A DNA stretch of 7,922 bases from Actinomycetes bacterium (GTDB taxonomy: Bacteria; Actinomycetota; Acidimicrobiia; Acidimicrobiales; Palsa-688), in contig JAKBBA010000145.1 of the NCBI GenBank assembly GCA_021808665.1, forward strand, positions 1 through 7,922, in the 5' to 3' direction. The translations under genes and the position numbers were made by a program. Below are positions 1-6,181 of this stretch, one piece after another. Numbering within the stretch: the stretch's first letter is position 1; each line of letters opens with the position of its first letter. The notes beneath the pieces were generated by a model. It worked only from the letters and a program-made list of their open reading frames with translations, made no database searches and was not told the DNA's origin.

Positions 1-1
1 C

Positions 2-460
2 GCAGCCGACCGGCTCGACGACAAGGCCTCTGGGTTCGCGCTCGGAGCCGATGACTACCTCACCAAGCCGTTCGAGCTGCGAGAGCTCGTCCTCCGTCTC
101 AGAGCGCTGGACCGCAGGCGCTCCCACAGCAGGCCGCCAGTGCGGGAGATCGCCGGACTGCGTGTGGACCCGTTCCGCCGCGAGGTGTACCACAACGGGC
201 GCTACGTTCCGCTCACCCGCAAGCAGTTCGCGGTGCTCGAGGTCCTCGTCGCCGCCGAAGGCGGGGTCGTCAGCGCCGAGGAACTGTTGGAGCGGGCCTG
301 GGACGAGAACGCCGACCCGTTCACCAACGCCGTGCGCATCACCGTCTCCGCGCTACGTAAACGCCTCGGCGAACCGCCGGTCATCGCCACCGTGGCCGGA
401 GTCGGCTACCGCATCGAAATCCCACCAGGCAGCGGCCGCGAAGGAGAAGACCATGGATAG
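2..460 (+). CDS. OmpR/PhoB-family response regulator, C-terminal part (5' end outside window)
   Basis: DNA-binding response regulator of a two-component system; it would be phosphorylated by the kinase encoded next and then bind promoter DNA. The visible 152 residues begin in the second half of the receiver domain: the ADDYLTKPF segment carries the signature lysine (visible residue 22) and the following Pro-Phe. After a short linker (about residues 38-50) comes a winged-helix trans_reg_C domain (about 52-140), with the recognition-helix region NAVRITVSALRKRL and the terminal hairpin GVGYRI. The phospho-acceptor Asp lies upstream of the window. The reading frame is open from base 2, and the stop codon overlaps the kinase start (ATGGATAG), so the two are cotranscribed and translationally coupled. 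From memory the DNA-binding domain resembles Streptomyces CutR-type regulators, but I could not test this and so give no symbol. Confidence 0.93.
   Translation, partial: AADRLDDKASGFALGADDYLTKPFELRELVLRLRALDRRRSHSRPPVREIAGLRVDPFRREVYHNGRYVPLTRKQFAVLEVLVAAEGGVVSAEELLERAWDENADPFTNAVRITVSALRKRLGEPPVIATVAGVGYRIEIPPGSGREGEDHG
441..446 (+). promoter_or_regulatory. Shine-Dalgarno AAGGAG for the histidine kinase
   Basis: AAGGAG lies inside the 3' end of the response regulator gene, 6 nt before ATG at 453. It decides the kinase start: the frame is open upstream to position 51, but that upstream part is out of frame with, and overlaps, the genuine regulator gene. Confidence 0.8.
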
Positions 461-1586
461 AGCACCAGGTCTCAGTGTCCGCCTCAAACTCACCCTCAGC
501 TACGCCGGGTTCCTCATGCTCGCAGGCGGGTTGCTGCTCGCAGCAGTGTGGCTGTTCCTGCTGCGCTACGTCCCCCAAAAAGCGCTGATCATCACCCCCG
601 TCCACGGTCCCTTCCCGGTCCGGTCCAACCTCCTGCGGATCTTCGCCCCCAGGGCAGCCGCAGTGCTGGCTCTTCTCATGGTCTTCGGCCTGCTAGGCGG
701 ATGGCTCCTAGCCGGCCGAATGCTCTCCCCGCTCAGCCGGATCACCACCGCCACCCGCACCGCCGCCACCGGATCGCTGTCCCACCGCATCGGGCTGCCG
801 GGCCGCCGCAACGAGTTCGCTGAACTGGCCGACGTCTTCGACACCATGCTCGCCCGGCTCGAAGCGCACAACGCCGAACAGCGCCGGTTCGCCGCCAACG
901 CCTCCCACGAGCTGCGCACCCCCCTGTCGACCACCCAGACCCTTCTCGAAGTGGCCAGCAAGGACCCCGGCAGCGACCCCGCCGAACTCGTCCACCGCCT
1001 GCAGGTCGTGAACACCCGAGCCATCGACCTCACCGAAGCGCTGCTCCTGCTCAGCCGAGCCGACCAGCGGTCCTTCACCAGCGAACCGGTCGACCTGTCC
1101 CTCATCGCCGAGGAAGCCACAGAAACGCTCCTGCCTATGGCGGAAAAACAGGGCGTCACTATCGAAGTCTCCGCCGGCCAAGCCCAAGCGGTTGGCTCCG
1201 AAGCTCTACTCCTGCAACTCGCCACGAACCTGGTGCACAACGCCATCATCCACAACCAGCCCCGAGGGGGGACCGTGTGGGTCACCACCCGGGCCGACGG
1301 CGCTGACACAGTCATCCTCGTCGTGGAGAACACCGGCCATCACCTCACCCCCCAGACGGTCTCCACCCTCGTCGAGCCATTCCAGCGCGGCAGCGAACGC
1401 GTCCACAGCGACCACGCAGGAGTCGGCCTCGGCCTGGCCATCGTGAACAGCATCACCCGTGCCCACGACGGGACCCTCACCCTCACCCCCCGAGACCGAG
1501 GCGGGATACGAGTCACCGTCCAACTACCTTCACGCAACAGGTCCGTCCCAGACAGCCAGCCGCAATCCGGTACGGCACGATTGTGA
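453..1586 (+). CDS. Two-component sensor histidine kinase (HAMP, HisKA, HATPase_c), CutS-like
   Basis: Membrane sensor kinase of 377 aa, partner of the upstream regulator. Segments in order: first membrane helix about residues 13-38; a short outside loop of only about 28 residues (39-66); second helix about 67-87; HAMP about 88-141 (LSPLSRIT then NEFAELADVFDTM); HisKA H-box ASHELRTPLS with phospho-acceptor His152; N-box NLVHNAIIHN with Asn263; G1-like VENTG at 291-295; F-box EPFQRGS at 308-314; G2 GVGLGLAIV at 323-331. The last 18 or so residues are a polar tail without a domain. The usual G1 Asp (DxGxG) is replaced by Glu in VENTG, a variation also known in actinobacterial VxNTG-type kinases. 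The ATG at 453 is chosen for its Shine-Dalgarno and 8-bp overlap with the regulator. The tiny sensor loop suggests it senses something in or at the membrane; the signal is unknown. Confidence 0.95.
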   Translation: MDRAPGLSVRLKLTLSYAGFLMLAGGLLLAAVWLFLLRYVPQKALIITPVHGPFPVRSNLLRIFAPRAAAVLALLMVFGLLGGWLLAGRMLSPLSRITTATRTAATGSLSHRIGLPGRRNEFAELADVFDTMLARLEAHNAEQRRFAANASHELRTPLSTTQTLLEVASKDPGSDPAELVHRLQVVNTRAIDLTEALLLLSRADQRSFTSEPVDLSLIAEEATETLLPMAEKQGVTIEVSAGQAQAVGSEALLLQLATNLVHNAIIHNQPRGGTVWVTTRADGADTVILVVENTGHHLTPQTVSTLVEPFQRGSERVHSDHAGVGLGLAIVNSITRAHDGTLTLTPRDRGGIRVTVQLPSRNRSVPDSQPQSGTARL

Positions 1587-1993
1587 GGTAACCCCCTCCC
1601 CGGGCTACCCAAGCCCGAGTGCGCGGCGCTAACCACAGGCAAGAAGGCGATCCGGTAGACGAACAGTTCGGCGGCGGGGCCATCGAACGTCACCCCCCCC
1701 CAGGACAGGGAACCACCGGTTCTAGACCGACCCCCATCGCCTCTGCAAGTCACTCGTACAGCGGTACGTAAACCCCGGAGGGCCCAGAACACGCGCACAG
1801 AACATCGACCAGCTGCCCTCACGGTCCCGCCCGATCGACGGGACTGCGCTCATCAGTCGCACCGGCCGCCCTGCGGGACCTGCCCCAGATCGTACGCCCA
1901 TGATGTTCGGGCCGGGGTGTCCCGCAACGCCGGGTCAGCGCGCGGTTGGACTGGTTGGGAAGCCCGCCGATCGTCGGTGTTCGTGGACGGCTG
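1587..1993. other. Gap of about 400 bp with no convincing gene
   Basis: The space between the kinase stop and the stop of the convergent DUF1801 gene. Besides the weak hairpin near 1601 it holds a small dyad CGTAC-AGCG-GTACG at 1755-1768 and a run of nine C at 1693-1701. A frame on the - strand is open through much of it but has no Shine-Dalgarno and no domain I recognise. It may be decayed sequence or plain spacer between two convergent transcription units. Confidence 0.5.
1601..1617 (+). terminator. Weak hairpin after the two-component operon
   Basis: CGGGCT, loop ACCCA, AGCCCG: a perfect 6-bp GC-rich stem starting 14 nt after the kinase stop. No T-run follows, so it would have to act as a tail-less terminator of the kind proposed in actinobacteria. 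The stem is short, so the call is tentative. Confidence 0.35.
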
Positions 1994-2395
1994 TCACTCC
2001 CAGCCCGGTGCACGAGCCGCCTCCTCGATCCACTGGCGCAGCTCCGGTTGCTGCGCCTCTTCGAGGGTGGTCACCTTTACGTAGCGGGTCCGTCCGGTAC
2101 TGCCCAGAGGTGGCGGCGAGGAGAAGTCTGCACCGCCGAGGAACACGACATTCACCGACACGTCGTAGGCGGCGAGTTCGATTACCCAGCCCAGTCCCGG
2201 CAGCCCGTAGTACGGCCTCTTCCACTTGACCGCGTACTGGAGGCCGGGGATGGCCACCCGGATCGACTCGTCCAGATTCTCGACGATAGGTTGCAGATAG
2301 GGCATCTGACGCCGAAACCATTCATCGATGACCGAGTGGTCGATCGAGGGCTCGGGTGGCTTTCGCCCTGCGTTTCCCTTGACTTCTTTCGCCAT
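1994..2395 (-). CDS. DUF1801 (YdhG-like) domain protein
   Basis: Small soluble protein of 133 aa with no membrane segment or signal peptide. It matches the DUF1801 pattern: an N-terminal helical part (IDEWFRRQMPYLQP), then IPGLQYAVKWKRPYYG, in which the VKWKRPYYG core corresponds to the family's ikWgrPvy motif. A strand-rich centre (VIELAAYDVSVNVVFLGGA) follows, then GSTGRTRYVKV matching the family's GtGk-RhikI stretch, and a closing helix. The family's biochemical role is not established; members resemble iron-chaperone-fold proteins, but that does not assign a function here. ATG at 2395 is preferred because CGGGGGA lies just upstream; an in-frame GTG at 2416 would add 7 residues. It is convergent with the two-component operon and divergent from the nitroreductase gene. 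Confidence 0.85.
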   Translation of the reverse strand: MAKEVKGNAGRKPPEPSIDHSVIDEWFRRQMPYLQPIVENLDESIRVAIPGLQYAVKWKRPYYGLPGLGWVIELAAYDVSVNVVFLGGADFSSPPPLGSTGRTRYVKVTTLEEAQQPELRQWIEEAARAPGWE

Positions 2396-2452
2396 ACCAT
2401 CCCCCGTCGAACCCACAACAGCGACGACCGGAATGCCCGACTCAAACAGCCA

Positions 2453-2539
2453 GTCGGTACTGATCGTCGCCTACACATCATGACAGGACAGGTCGAGCGT
2501 TCGGAGTATCCCATACCGGCGCGTCCAGGCCGTACCGAC
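2453..2539. repeat. Inverted repeat GTCGGTAC / GTACCGAC in the divergent promoter region
   Basis: GTCGGTAC at 2453-2460 and its exact reverse complement at 2532-2539 are separated by 71 bp, inside the 171-bp space between the divergent DUF1801 and nitroreductase genes. The right arm lies where a -35 for the nitroreductase promoter would fall. This is compatible with a paired operator, but an 8-mer pair in GC-rich DNA can also arise by chance. Confidence 0.3.
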
Positions 2540-2554
2540 GAGTTGTTGGGCACG

Positions 2555-2567
2555 TAGCTTGGGCTCA
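2555..2567 (+). promoter_or_regulatory. Putative leaderless -10 box (TAGCTT) for the nitroreductase gene
   Basis: TAGCTT (TANNNT type) at 2555-2560 is followed by 6 nt and then the ATG at 2567, which places the expected +1 on the A of the start codon. No Shine-Dalgarno is present before this ATG, which fits a leaderless mRNA. The -35 region (around 2531-2537) is not consensus. The same geometry occurs at the HTH gene start at 5970. Confidence 0.55.
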
Positions 2568-3082
2568 TGGAGACATGGGACGCCATCAGGGCCCGCCGCA
2601 ACGTTCGCGCCTATCTGGACCGGACCATCTCGGCGGGCGAGCTCGACCGGATCCTCGAAGCTGGCTGGCGATCACCGTCGGCGTCCAACCGGCAGCCGTG
2701 GGACTTCGTGGTGGTGACCGACCGGAACCGGCTGCAGGAGTTGACCACGGTGTGGATGGGAGCCCGGCACCTGGCTGGAGCCGCTGCCGCGGTGGTGATG
2801 ACCCTCCGACAGCCCGAGGAGGAGCGCTATCTCACCATCGACCAGTACGACCTCGGCCAGGCGACCATGGCGATGATGCTGTCCGCCGCTGACCTGGGCA
2901 TCGGTTCGGGCCACTCGGCCATCGGCGACCAGGTGGCCTGCCGGCGAATTCTCGGGATACCCGAGAATCGGCTCTGCGCTTACATGCTGGCCCTTGGCTA
3001 CCCGGCCGACCGGCCCCTCAAGCCGATCGCCCACCCCGACCGTCGCCCCTTCGACGAGGTCATCCATCGGGGCGGCTGGTAG
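2567..3082 (+). CDS. Small nitroreductase-family flavoprotein
   Basis: Predicted FMN-dependent NAD(P)H oxidoreductase of 171 aa, soluble, at the short end for this family and normally a homodimer. The N-terminal RARRNVRAY (residues 8-16) holds the arginines that contact the FMN phosphate. SPSASNRQPWDFVVV (36-50) is the conserved S-x-x-N-x-Q-P-W flavin segment. The helix DLGQATMAMMLSAADLGIGS (95-114) is the dimer and flavin-site helix. ALGYPADRP (142-150) and the C-terminal HPDRRPFDEV (156-165) complete the fold. The central substrate-covering region is reduced, so a nitro compound should not be assumed as substrate; other electron acceptors are possible. The start is fixed by the family-typical N-terminus and the leaderless promoter geometry. 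It is transcribed alone, with a hairpin at its stop codon. Confidence 0.92.
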   Translation: METWDAIRARRNVRAYLDRTISAGELDRILEAGWRSPSASNRQPWDFVVVTDRNRLQELTTVWMGARHLAGAAAAVVMTLRQPEEERYLTIDQYDLGQATMAMMLSAADLGIGSGHSAIGDQVACRRILGIPENRLCAYMLALGYPADRPLKPIAHPDRRPFDEVIHRGGW

Positions 3083-3088
3083 CCGCCC
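3070..3088 (+). terminator. Strong hairpin overlapping the nitroreductase stop codon
   Basis: GGGCGGCT, loop GGT, AGCCGCCC: a perfect 8-bp stem, almost all G-C, in which the TAG stop (3080-3082) spans the loop and the second arm. No T-run follows. It is probably a tail-less terminator or 3'-end stabiliser for the single-gene transcript. Confidence 0.5.
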
Positions 3089-3119
3089 GTTGAACTGGGC
3101 ATCGGCATGCCGCTCGGCG

Positions 3120-3312
3120 GCCGGCAATAGTCACTCAGATGTCGGGTTGAAGTCGCCCATAAGACCACCAACCGCCATCCCCTAAACGGGCAGCTCACCT
3201 GACCCCTACCGATGCCGGCTCCGAGGCGACCTCTCCGGGCAGAGGCCGTCGGAACATTATGCTCGGCAGATACGGAAGTCCATCGAGATGGGCTGAGACG
3301 CCATATCGCCGA
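3120..3312 (+). repeat. Dispersed noncoding repeat, left copy (A)
   Basis: This is homologous to 6182-6337 in the same orientation. Shared blocks in order: GCCGGCA (3120); GAA-GTCG-CCCATAA ending at 3162; CCACCAACCGCC (3165-3176); GCCGGCTCCGAGGCG (3214-3228); GAACATTATGCTCG (3252-3265); and a gap-free stretch 3275-3312 with 29 of 38 identical bases, including GGGCTGAGA and ATCGCCGA. Several spacings agree to within 1 nt. Copy A is about 35 bp longer, mainly between the third and fourth blocks. It contains a hairpin CCTCT-CCGGGC-AGAGG (3230-3245). Frames are not conserved between copies, so it is not coding. It lies between the 3' ends of the nitroreductase gene and the ABC operon. Confidence 0.75.
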
Positions 3313-3372
3313 CTATGCACTCGACTCCAGATCGCCCGGGACAGTGTGAAGATTCACGCAGAACCCCCGTTT

Positions 3373-3386
3373 CGGCGTGCTCGCCG
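3373..3386 (-). terminator. Weak hairpin downstream of the ABC operon
   Basis: Read on the - strand: CGGCG, loop AGCA, CGCCG, beginning 36 nt after the permease stop and followed by AAACGG with no T-run. The stem is only 5 bp, so it is a candidate only. Confidence 0.25.
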
Positions 3387-3422
3387 CGCTCGTAATGCCC
3401 GTCGACGCCTGGTAGAAGATCC

Positions 3423-4286
3423 TCAGGGGAGGCCGCCCGTGCTGACGTCTGGCCCAACGCGCGTGGGGAGGCCGCTTCGTGTGCGCGCACCCGACTCTCG
3501 CCGGGCCATGGCCTTCAGAACCCCGGGCGCGATCAGCATGCCCCCGAGAGCCCACGCGCCAAGGATGGCGGCGGTTTCGGGAGTGTGCCAAACGCCGCCG
3601 ATCTCGACGGAGGCGGCGCCAGGGGGGAGCAGCGCCGACCGCATTCCGAGTCCCAGCCAGTAGACGGGAAAGAGCTGGGCGACAGCTTGGAGCCAGCCGG
3701 GCATGAAGGCGATGGGATAGAAGATTCCAGAGATCCCGACGAGTGCCAGGAGCGGCATGGCGACATAACCGGCGCTGCGGGGACTGGGGACCAAGGCGCC
3801 GAGGATCGCGCCCAGTACCTGGGTGCTGGTCATGCCGAGGATCAACACCCACGCCAGAGTGGCCCAGGAGATATCTGCTAGTCGCACGCCGCCGACGATG
3901 ATCGCGCCGGGGACGGCGATGACGACCAGGTAGACGAGCACGGTCAGCGACGACGTGACGAGCCTTGCCGTGAGATAGCCGGTGATGCCGTTGGGCGTCG
4001 CCTTTGCTCGCAAGAGCGTCCCGTCGAATCGGTCGGCCGGAAGGGACTGGACCATCAGCATCATGCCAAAGGCGACGAACATGCCCAACGCGCCAGGCAG
4101 GACGAGCGAGCCAAGACCGATCGAGGAGGACGTGACCTTGTGGTGGCGCAGGAACCACAGTGCCACAAGAGTGGCGCCCGGCCAGAGGAGCTGTCCCGCC
4201 AAAGCGGTTCCGGAGAACGCCTGGCGCCACTCGATCAGCCCGCCCGCCAGCCCCGAGCGCAGCGAGTTCCGGACCCGGGACTTCAT
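3423..4286 (-). CDS. ABC-2 type transporter permease
   Basis: Integral membrane subunit of 287 aa that would pair with the ATPase encoded just upstream to form an exporter. Six hydrophobic segments fit ABC-2 topology: about residues 27-46, 60-80, 110-133, 141-165, 175-198 and 238-258. The stretch SLPADRFDGTLLRAKATPNG (81-100) between helices 2 and 3 is the cytoplasmic part typical of the family. The segment GISGIFYPIAFMPGWLQAV (184-202) matches the conserved C-terminal ABC-2 signature (G-x-x-F/Y-P-x-x-x-x-P-x-x-L/W). The C-terminal 28 or so residues are polar. Its ATG overlaps the ATPase stop as ATGA, so translation is coupled and subunit stoichiometry probably fixed. It is the last gene of the operon. 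Substrate unknown; ABC-2 exporters of this kind carry drugs, lipids or peptides. Confidence 0.92.
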   Translation of the reverse strand: MKSRVRNSLRSGLAGGLIEWRQAFSGTALAGQLLWPGATLVALWFLRHHKVTSSSIGLGSLVLPGALGMFVAFGMMLMVQSLPADRFDGTLLRAKATPNGITGYLTARLVTSSLTVLVYLVVIAVPGAIIVGGVRLADISWATLAWVLILGMTSTQVLGAILGALVPSPRSAGYVAMPLLALVGISGIFYPIAFMPGWLQAVAQLFPVYWLGLGMRSALLPPGAASVEIGGVWHTPETAAILGAWALGGMLIAPGVLKAMARRESGARTRSGLPTRVGPDVSTGGLP

Positions 4287-5209
4287 GCCGCGCTCCGGGG
4301 CGTCGCTTCCGGGGCGCTGCTGGGGCTGGCCTCGGCTCGGCGGACGAGCTCGAGGTAGGTGTCCTCTAGGGAGGCCCGCCGGACTTCGAGATCCTCGATG
4401 GCGTCGCCCTCATTGGCGAAGAGCGACCGCACGAACGCGGTCGACTCGGTGGTGCGGTGAGCAAAGCGTTGAGTGCCCACGGTCCAGCGCACCTCGTCAG
4501 GACCGACGATCTCATGTCGCAGCTCTTCGGTGGTGCCTTGCGCGATCATCTTGCCGTCGACGAGGACGAGTAGTCGGTCGGCCAGCCTGTCGGCCTCTTC
4601 TAGGTCATGGGTGGTCAGGAGCACGCTCGTTCCGGTGTCGTGGCAGGTCTCGGTCAAAAGGTCGTGGAAGTCGCGGCGCGCTTCGGGGTCGAGGCCTGAA
4701 GTGGGCTCGTCGAGGAAGAGCAGCTCGGGACTCCCGACGATCCCGACCGCGAGATCGAGTCGGCGGCGCTGTCCGCCTGAAAGGGCGCCGATTCTGATGT
4801 TCGCCTGAGCCACGAGTCCAACCGCTGCAAGCAGCCGATCGACGTTCGTGGACGGACCGCGCTGGTAGGGAGCGTAGAAAGACGCCTGGTAGGCGATGAA
4901 CTCTCGCACCCTCCAGCGGCTGTGATCACGCCAGGACTGCAGCACGACCCCAGTACGCGCACGCCATGCCTGATCAGCCTGCGACGGATCGGCATCTAAC
5001 ACCCGCACGACGCCAGCCGAAGGACGCCGAAAGCCCTCCAGGATCTCGACCGTCGTCGTCTTTCCAGCCCCGTTGGGGCCCAATAGGGCCACCAGTTCGC
5101 CCCGTCCGACGCCGAATGAGACGTCCTGAAGGACATCAACCGTGCGGTATCTCGTCCACAACCCTTCGACATGGACAACTTCGTCGGTGCTCCCCGCTGG
5201 TCTGGTCAT
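4283..5209 (-). CDS. ABC transporter ATP-binding protein (ABC-2 exporter type)
   Basis: Cytoplasmic ATPase of 308 aa that powers the adjacent permease. All catalytic motifs are intact: Walker A GPNGAGKT (44-51), Q-loop Gln91 in GVVLQSW, signature LSGGQRRR (143-150), Walker B LLFLDEPT (163-170), D-loop SGLD (171-174) and H-loop His201 in LLTTHDLEEAD. The 80 or so residues after the nucleotide-binding domain resemble the C-terminal extension of DrrA/CcmA-type exporter ATPases, ending in LEDTYLELV (281-289), a common pattern there. The ATG at 5209 is chosen because it overlaps the stop of the Clp-N gene as ATGA; an in-frame start at 5275 would add 22 residues lying entirely within that gene. The stop overlaps the permease start, again as ATGA. 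Confidence 0.95.
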   Translation of the reverse strand: MTRPAGSTDEVVHVEGLWTRYRTVDVLQDVSFGVGRGELVALLGPNGAGKTTTVEILEGFRRPSAGVVRVLDADPSQADQAWRARTGVVLQSWRDHSRWRVREFIAYQASFYAPYQRGPSTNVDRLLAAVGLVAQANIRIGALSGGQRRRLDLAVGIVGSPELLFLDEPTSGLDPEARRDFHDLLTETCHDTGTSVLLTTHDLEEADRLADRLLVLVDGKMIAQGTTEELRHEIVGPDEVRWTVGTQRFAHRTTESTAFVRSLFANEGDAIEDLEVRRASLEDTYLELVRRAEASPSSAPEATPRSAA

Positions 5210-5754
5210 TGCCCGACCGGTCCCGAGCCATCGATTGCCTCCCGAACGGCTGCGGTCGTGAGGCCGCGAGAGCAAAGGGCGTCAGCAACGAGACCCCGTG
5301 CGCTGAGCACCCCGATCACGAGGTGCTTCGCCGACAGAGCCCGATCACCCCGAGCCTGCCACTCTCGCTCGGCTGCCTCCAAAATCGCAATCCCCTCCGA
5401 CGAGAGCGACACCCGCCACCGCCGGGCCGTCGACCTCGAAACCTCGAGCGCACCCTCACCCAACTCGGCCTCCACCCTGGCAACAACCGCGTCAAGATCG
5501 ACGCCGACCTGAGCGAGTGATCCCACCTCGCGCCTCGTCAGCCCCCCCCGGCGACGCGCCCATCGGACCGCAGCGAAGACGGCCTCGACCTCATCGGGAT
5601 CGTCGAGGTAGCCGAGAAACAATGGCCGAGCCACCGGGTCATCCAGCAACGCCGCCAACAGATGCTCGGCCTCGATGCGGCTGGTGCCGTCGGCCCGAGC
5701 CCTGCTGAGGGCGTCGACGATCACGCTCCCCAAGGAACCGCTGGATGCTGTCAC
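5206..5754 (-). CDS. Stand-alone Clp N-terminal-domain protein
   Basis: 182-aa soluble protein with two Clp_N-type helical repeats and no AAA+ ATPase module. Repeat 1 is about residues 9-45 (IVDALSRARADG then EAEHLLAALL) and repeat 2 about 117-175 (LSSEGIAILEAAEREW, then SAKHLVIGVL). The E/K-HLL/V motif recurs at 30-33 and 143-146, as in ClpA/ClpC N-domains and ClpS-like adaptors. Between the repeats is a charged region (RRRGGLTRREVGSLAQVGVD). In ClpC the N-domain docks adaptors and substrates; a free copy could be an adaptor, a partner for the HTH protein, or a sensor, none of which is shown here. It starts at GTG with SD GGAGG 7 nt upstream, 3 nt after the HTH stop, and is coupled by ATGA to the ATPase. 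HTH plus Clp-N plus ABC grouping recurs in actinobacteria to my knowledge, with no defined role known to me. Confidence 0.87.
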   Translation of the reverse strand: MTASSGSLGSVIVDALSRARADGTSRIEAEHLLAALLDDPVARPLFLGYLDDPDEVEAVFAAVRWARRRGGLTRREVGSLAQVGVDLDAVVARVEAELGEGALEVSRSTARRWRVSLSSEGIAILEAAEREWQARGDRALSAKHLVIGVLSARGLVADALCSRGLTTAAVREAIDGSGPVGQ

Positions 5755-5757
5755 AGC

Positions 5758-5970
5758 TCAACCTCCGTGGTGCTTCTTGAACGCGGCCTGACGGGTAACC
5801 CCAAGTTCCTTCGCGATGTCGGCCCACGACCACCCCTGCGCCCTCGCCGAGCGGACCTGCGCACGCTCCAGTTGGTCCACCACCTTGCGCAGGGCAGCGA
5901 CCGCCGCCAGCCCCGTGTTCGGGTCGCCATCTCCCGCAGCAACTGCCAGATCGACAGCCTCGGTAGCCAT
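5758..5970 (-). CDS. Small helix-turn-helix protein, probable operon regulator
   Basis: 70-aa protein. The N-terminal two thirds are helical (GLAAVAALRKVVDQLERAQVR, about 20-40), probably a dimerisation helix. The C-terminus is a helix-turn-helix, GWSWADIAKELGVTRQAAF (46-64), where IAKELGV forms helix 1 and turn and TRQAAFKKH the recognition helix, as in sigma region 4 or MarR/Fis-like small HTH proteins. It is the first gene of the operon and starts 2 nt from a perfect palindrome that overlaps its own -10 box. I infer that the protein represses its own operon, possibly relieved through the neighbouring Clp-N protein. The ATG at 5970 is chosen because the promoter predicts transcription starting on this very A, and there is no Shine-Dalgarno. 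Confidence 0.85.
   Translation of the reverse strand: MATEAVDLAVAAGDGDPNTGLAAVAALRKVVDQLERAQVRSARAQGWSWADIAKELGVTRQAAFKKHHGG
5762..5766 (-). promoter_or_regulatory. Shine-Dalgarno GGAGG for the Clp-N gene
   Basis: On the - strand GGAGG lies inside the end of the HTH gene, 7 nt before the GTG at 5754. It supports the GTG start. It also contrasts with the HTH gene itself, which has no Shine-Dalgarno and appears leaderless. Confidence 0.8.
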
Positions 5971-6006
5971 GATGCCAACCTAGGTTGGCAGCCAGCCATC
6001 TGTCAA
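5970..6006 (-). promoter_or_regulatory. Leaderless promoter of the HTH-ClpN-ABC operon
   Basis: On the - strand: -35 TTGACA (6006-6001), an 18-nt spacer, -10 TAGGTT (5982-5977), 6 nt, then ATG with its A at 5970. The expected +1 coincides with the A of the start codon. The -35 is a perfect consensus and the -10 fits TANNNT. Confidence 0.75.
5973..5990. promoter_or_regulatory. Operator O1, perfect 18-bp palindrome over the -10 box
   Basis: TGCCAACCTAGGTTGGCA is a perfect 18-bp palindrome containing the complete -10 hexamer and ending 2 nt from the start codon. A dimer bound here would block RNA polymerase and also cover the leaderless start. Confidence 0.75.
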
Positions 6007-6018
6007 CCTGAGTTGGCA
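6001..6018. promoter_or_regulatory. Operator O2, near-palindrome over the -35 box
   Basis: TGTCAACCTGAGTTGGCA matches O1 at 15 of 18 positions; its half-sites TGTCAAC and GTTGGCA pair at 6 of 7. It contains the -35 TTGACA. O1 and O2 are 28 bp apart centre to centre, not a whole number of helical turns, so two dimers may bind different faces. Confidence 0.65.
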
Positions 6019-6181
6019 GACGCCGGAGTATCCACTCCAGCTCAGCTCCCCAAGCCTGACGACCTCATCCATCGCCGCGTCGGGCAACGGATCGTGTGAC
6101 GTACAGATTGCCCAGTTCTGCCCGGGCGACGCCCATGCTTCCTGGAACGTACAAGTACGCCAGATCGACGGATCCCGCGTC

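Larger units (their letters stand above)
3083..3422. other. Gap of 340 bp between convergent genes
   Basis: It holds repeat copy A (3120-3312) and, to its right, a GTGAAGATTCAC palindrome (3346-3357) and a weak hairpin near 3373. No coding frame with a recognisable protein is present. Confidence 0.6.

Noticed and set aside
1340..1822. Open frame of 160 codons on the - strand over the end of the kinase gene and the following gap
   Set aside because: Half of it is antisense to the kinase. The part in the gap (FDGPAAELFVYRI) briefly recalls a maleylpyruvate-isomerase-like C-terminus, but the similarity is too short to support a pseudogene.
1888..1912. Possible third, inverted copy of the repeat (CGAACATCATGGGCG on the - strand, 12 of 15 like the B core)
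   Set aside because: None of the other conserved blocks lies at the expected distances.
3313..4230. Open frame of 305 codons on the - strand in a second frame
   Set aside because: It is a shadow of the ABC-2 permease gene: composition is dominated by Arg, His and Pro, with no membrane segments, while the overlapping frame has six.
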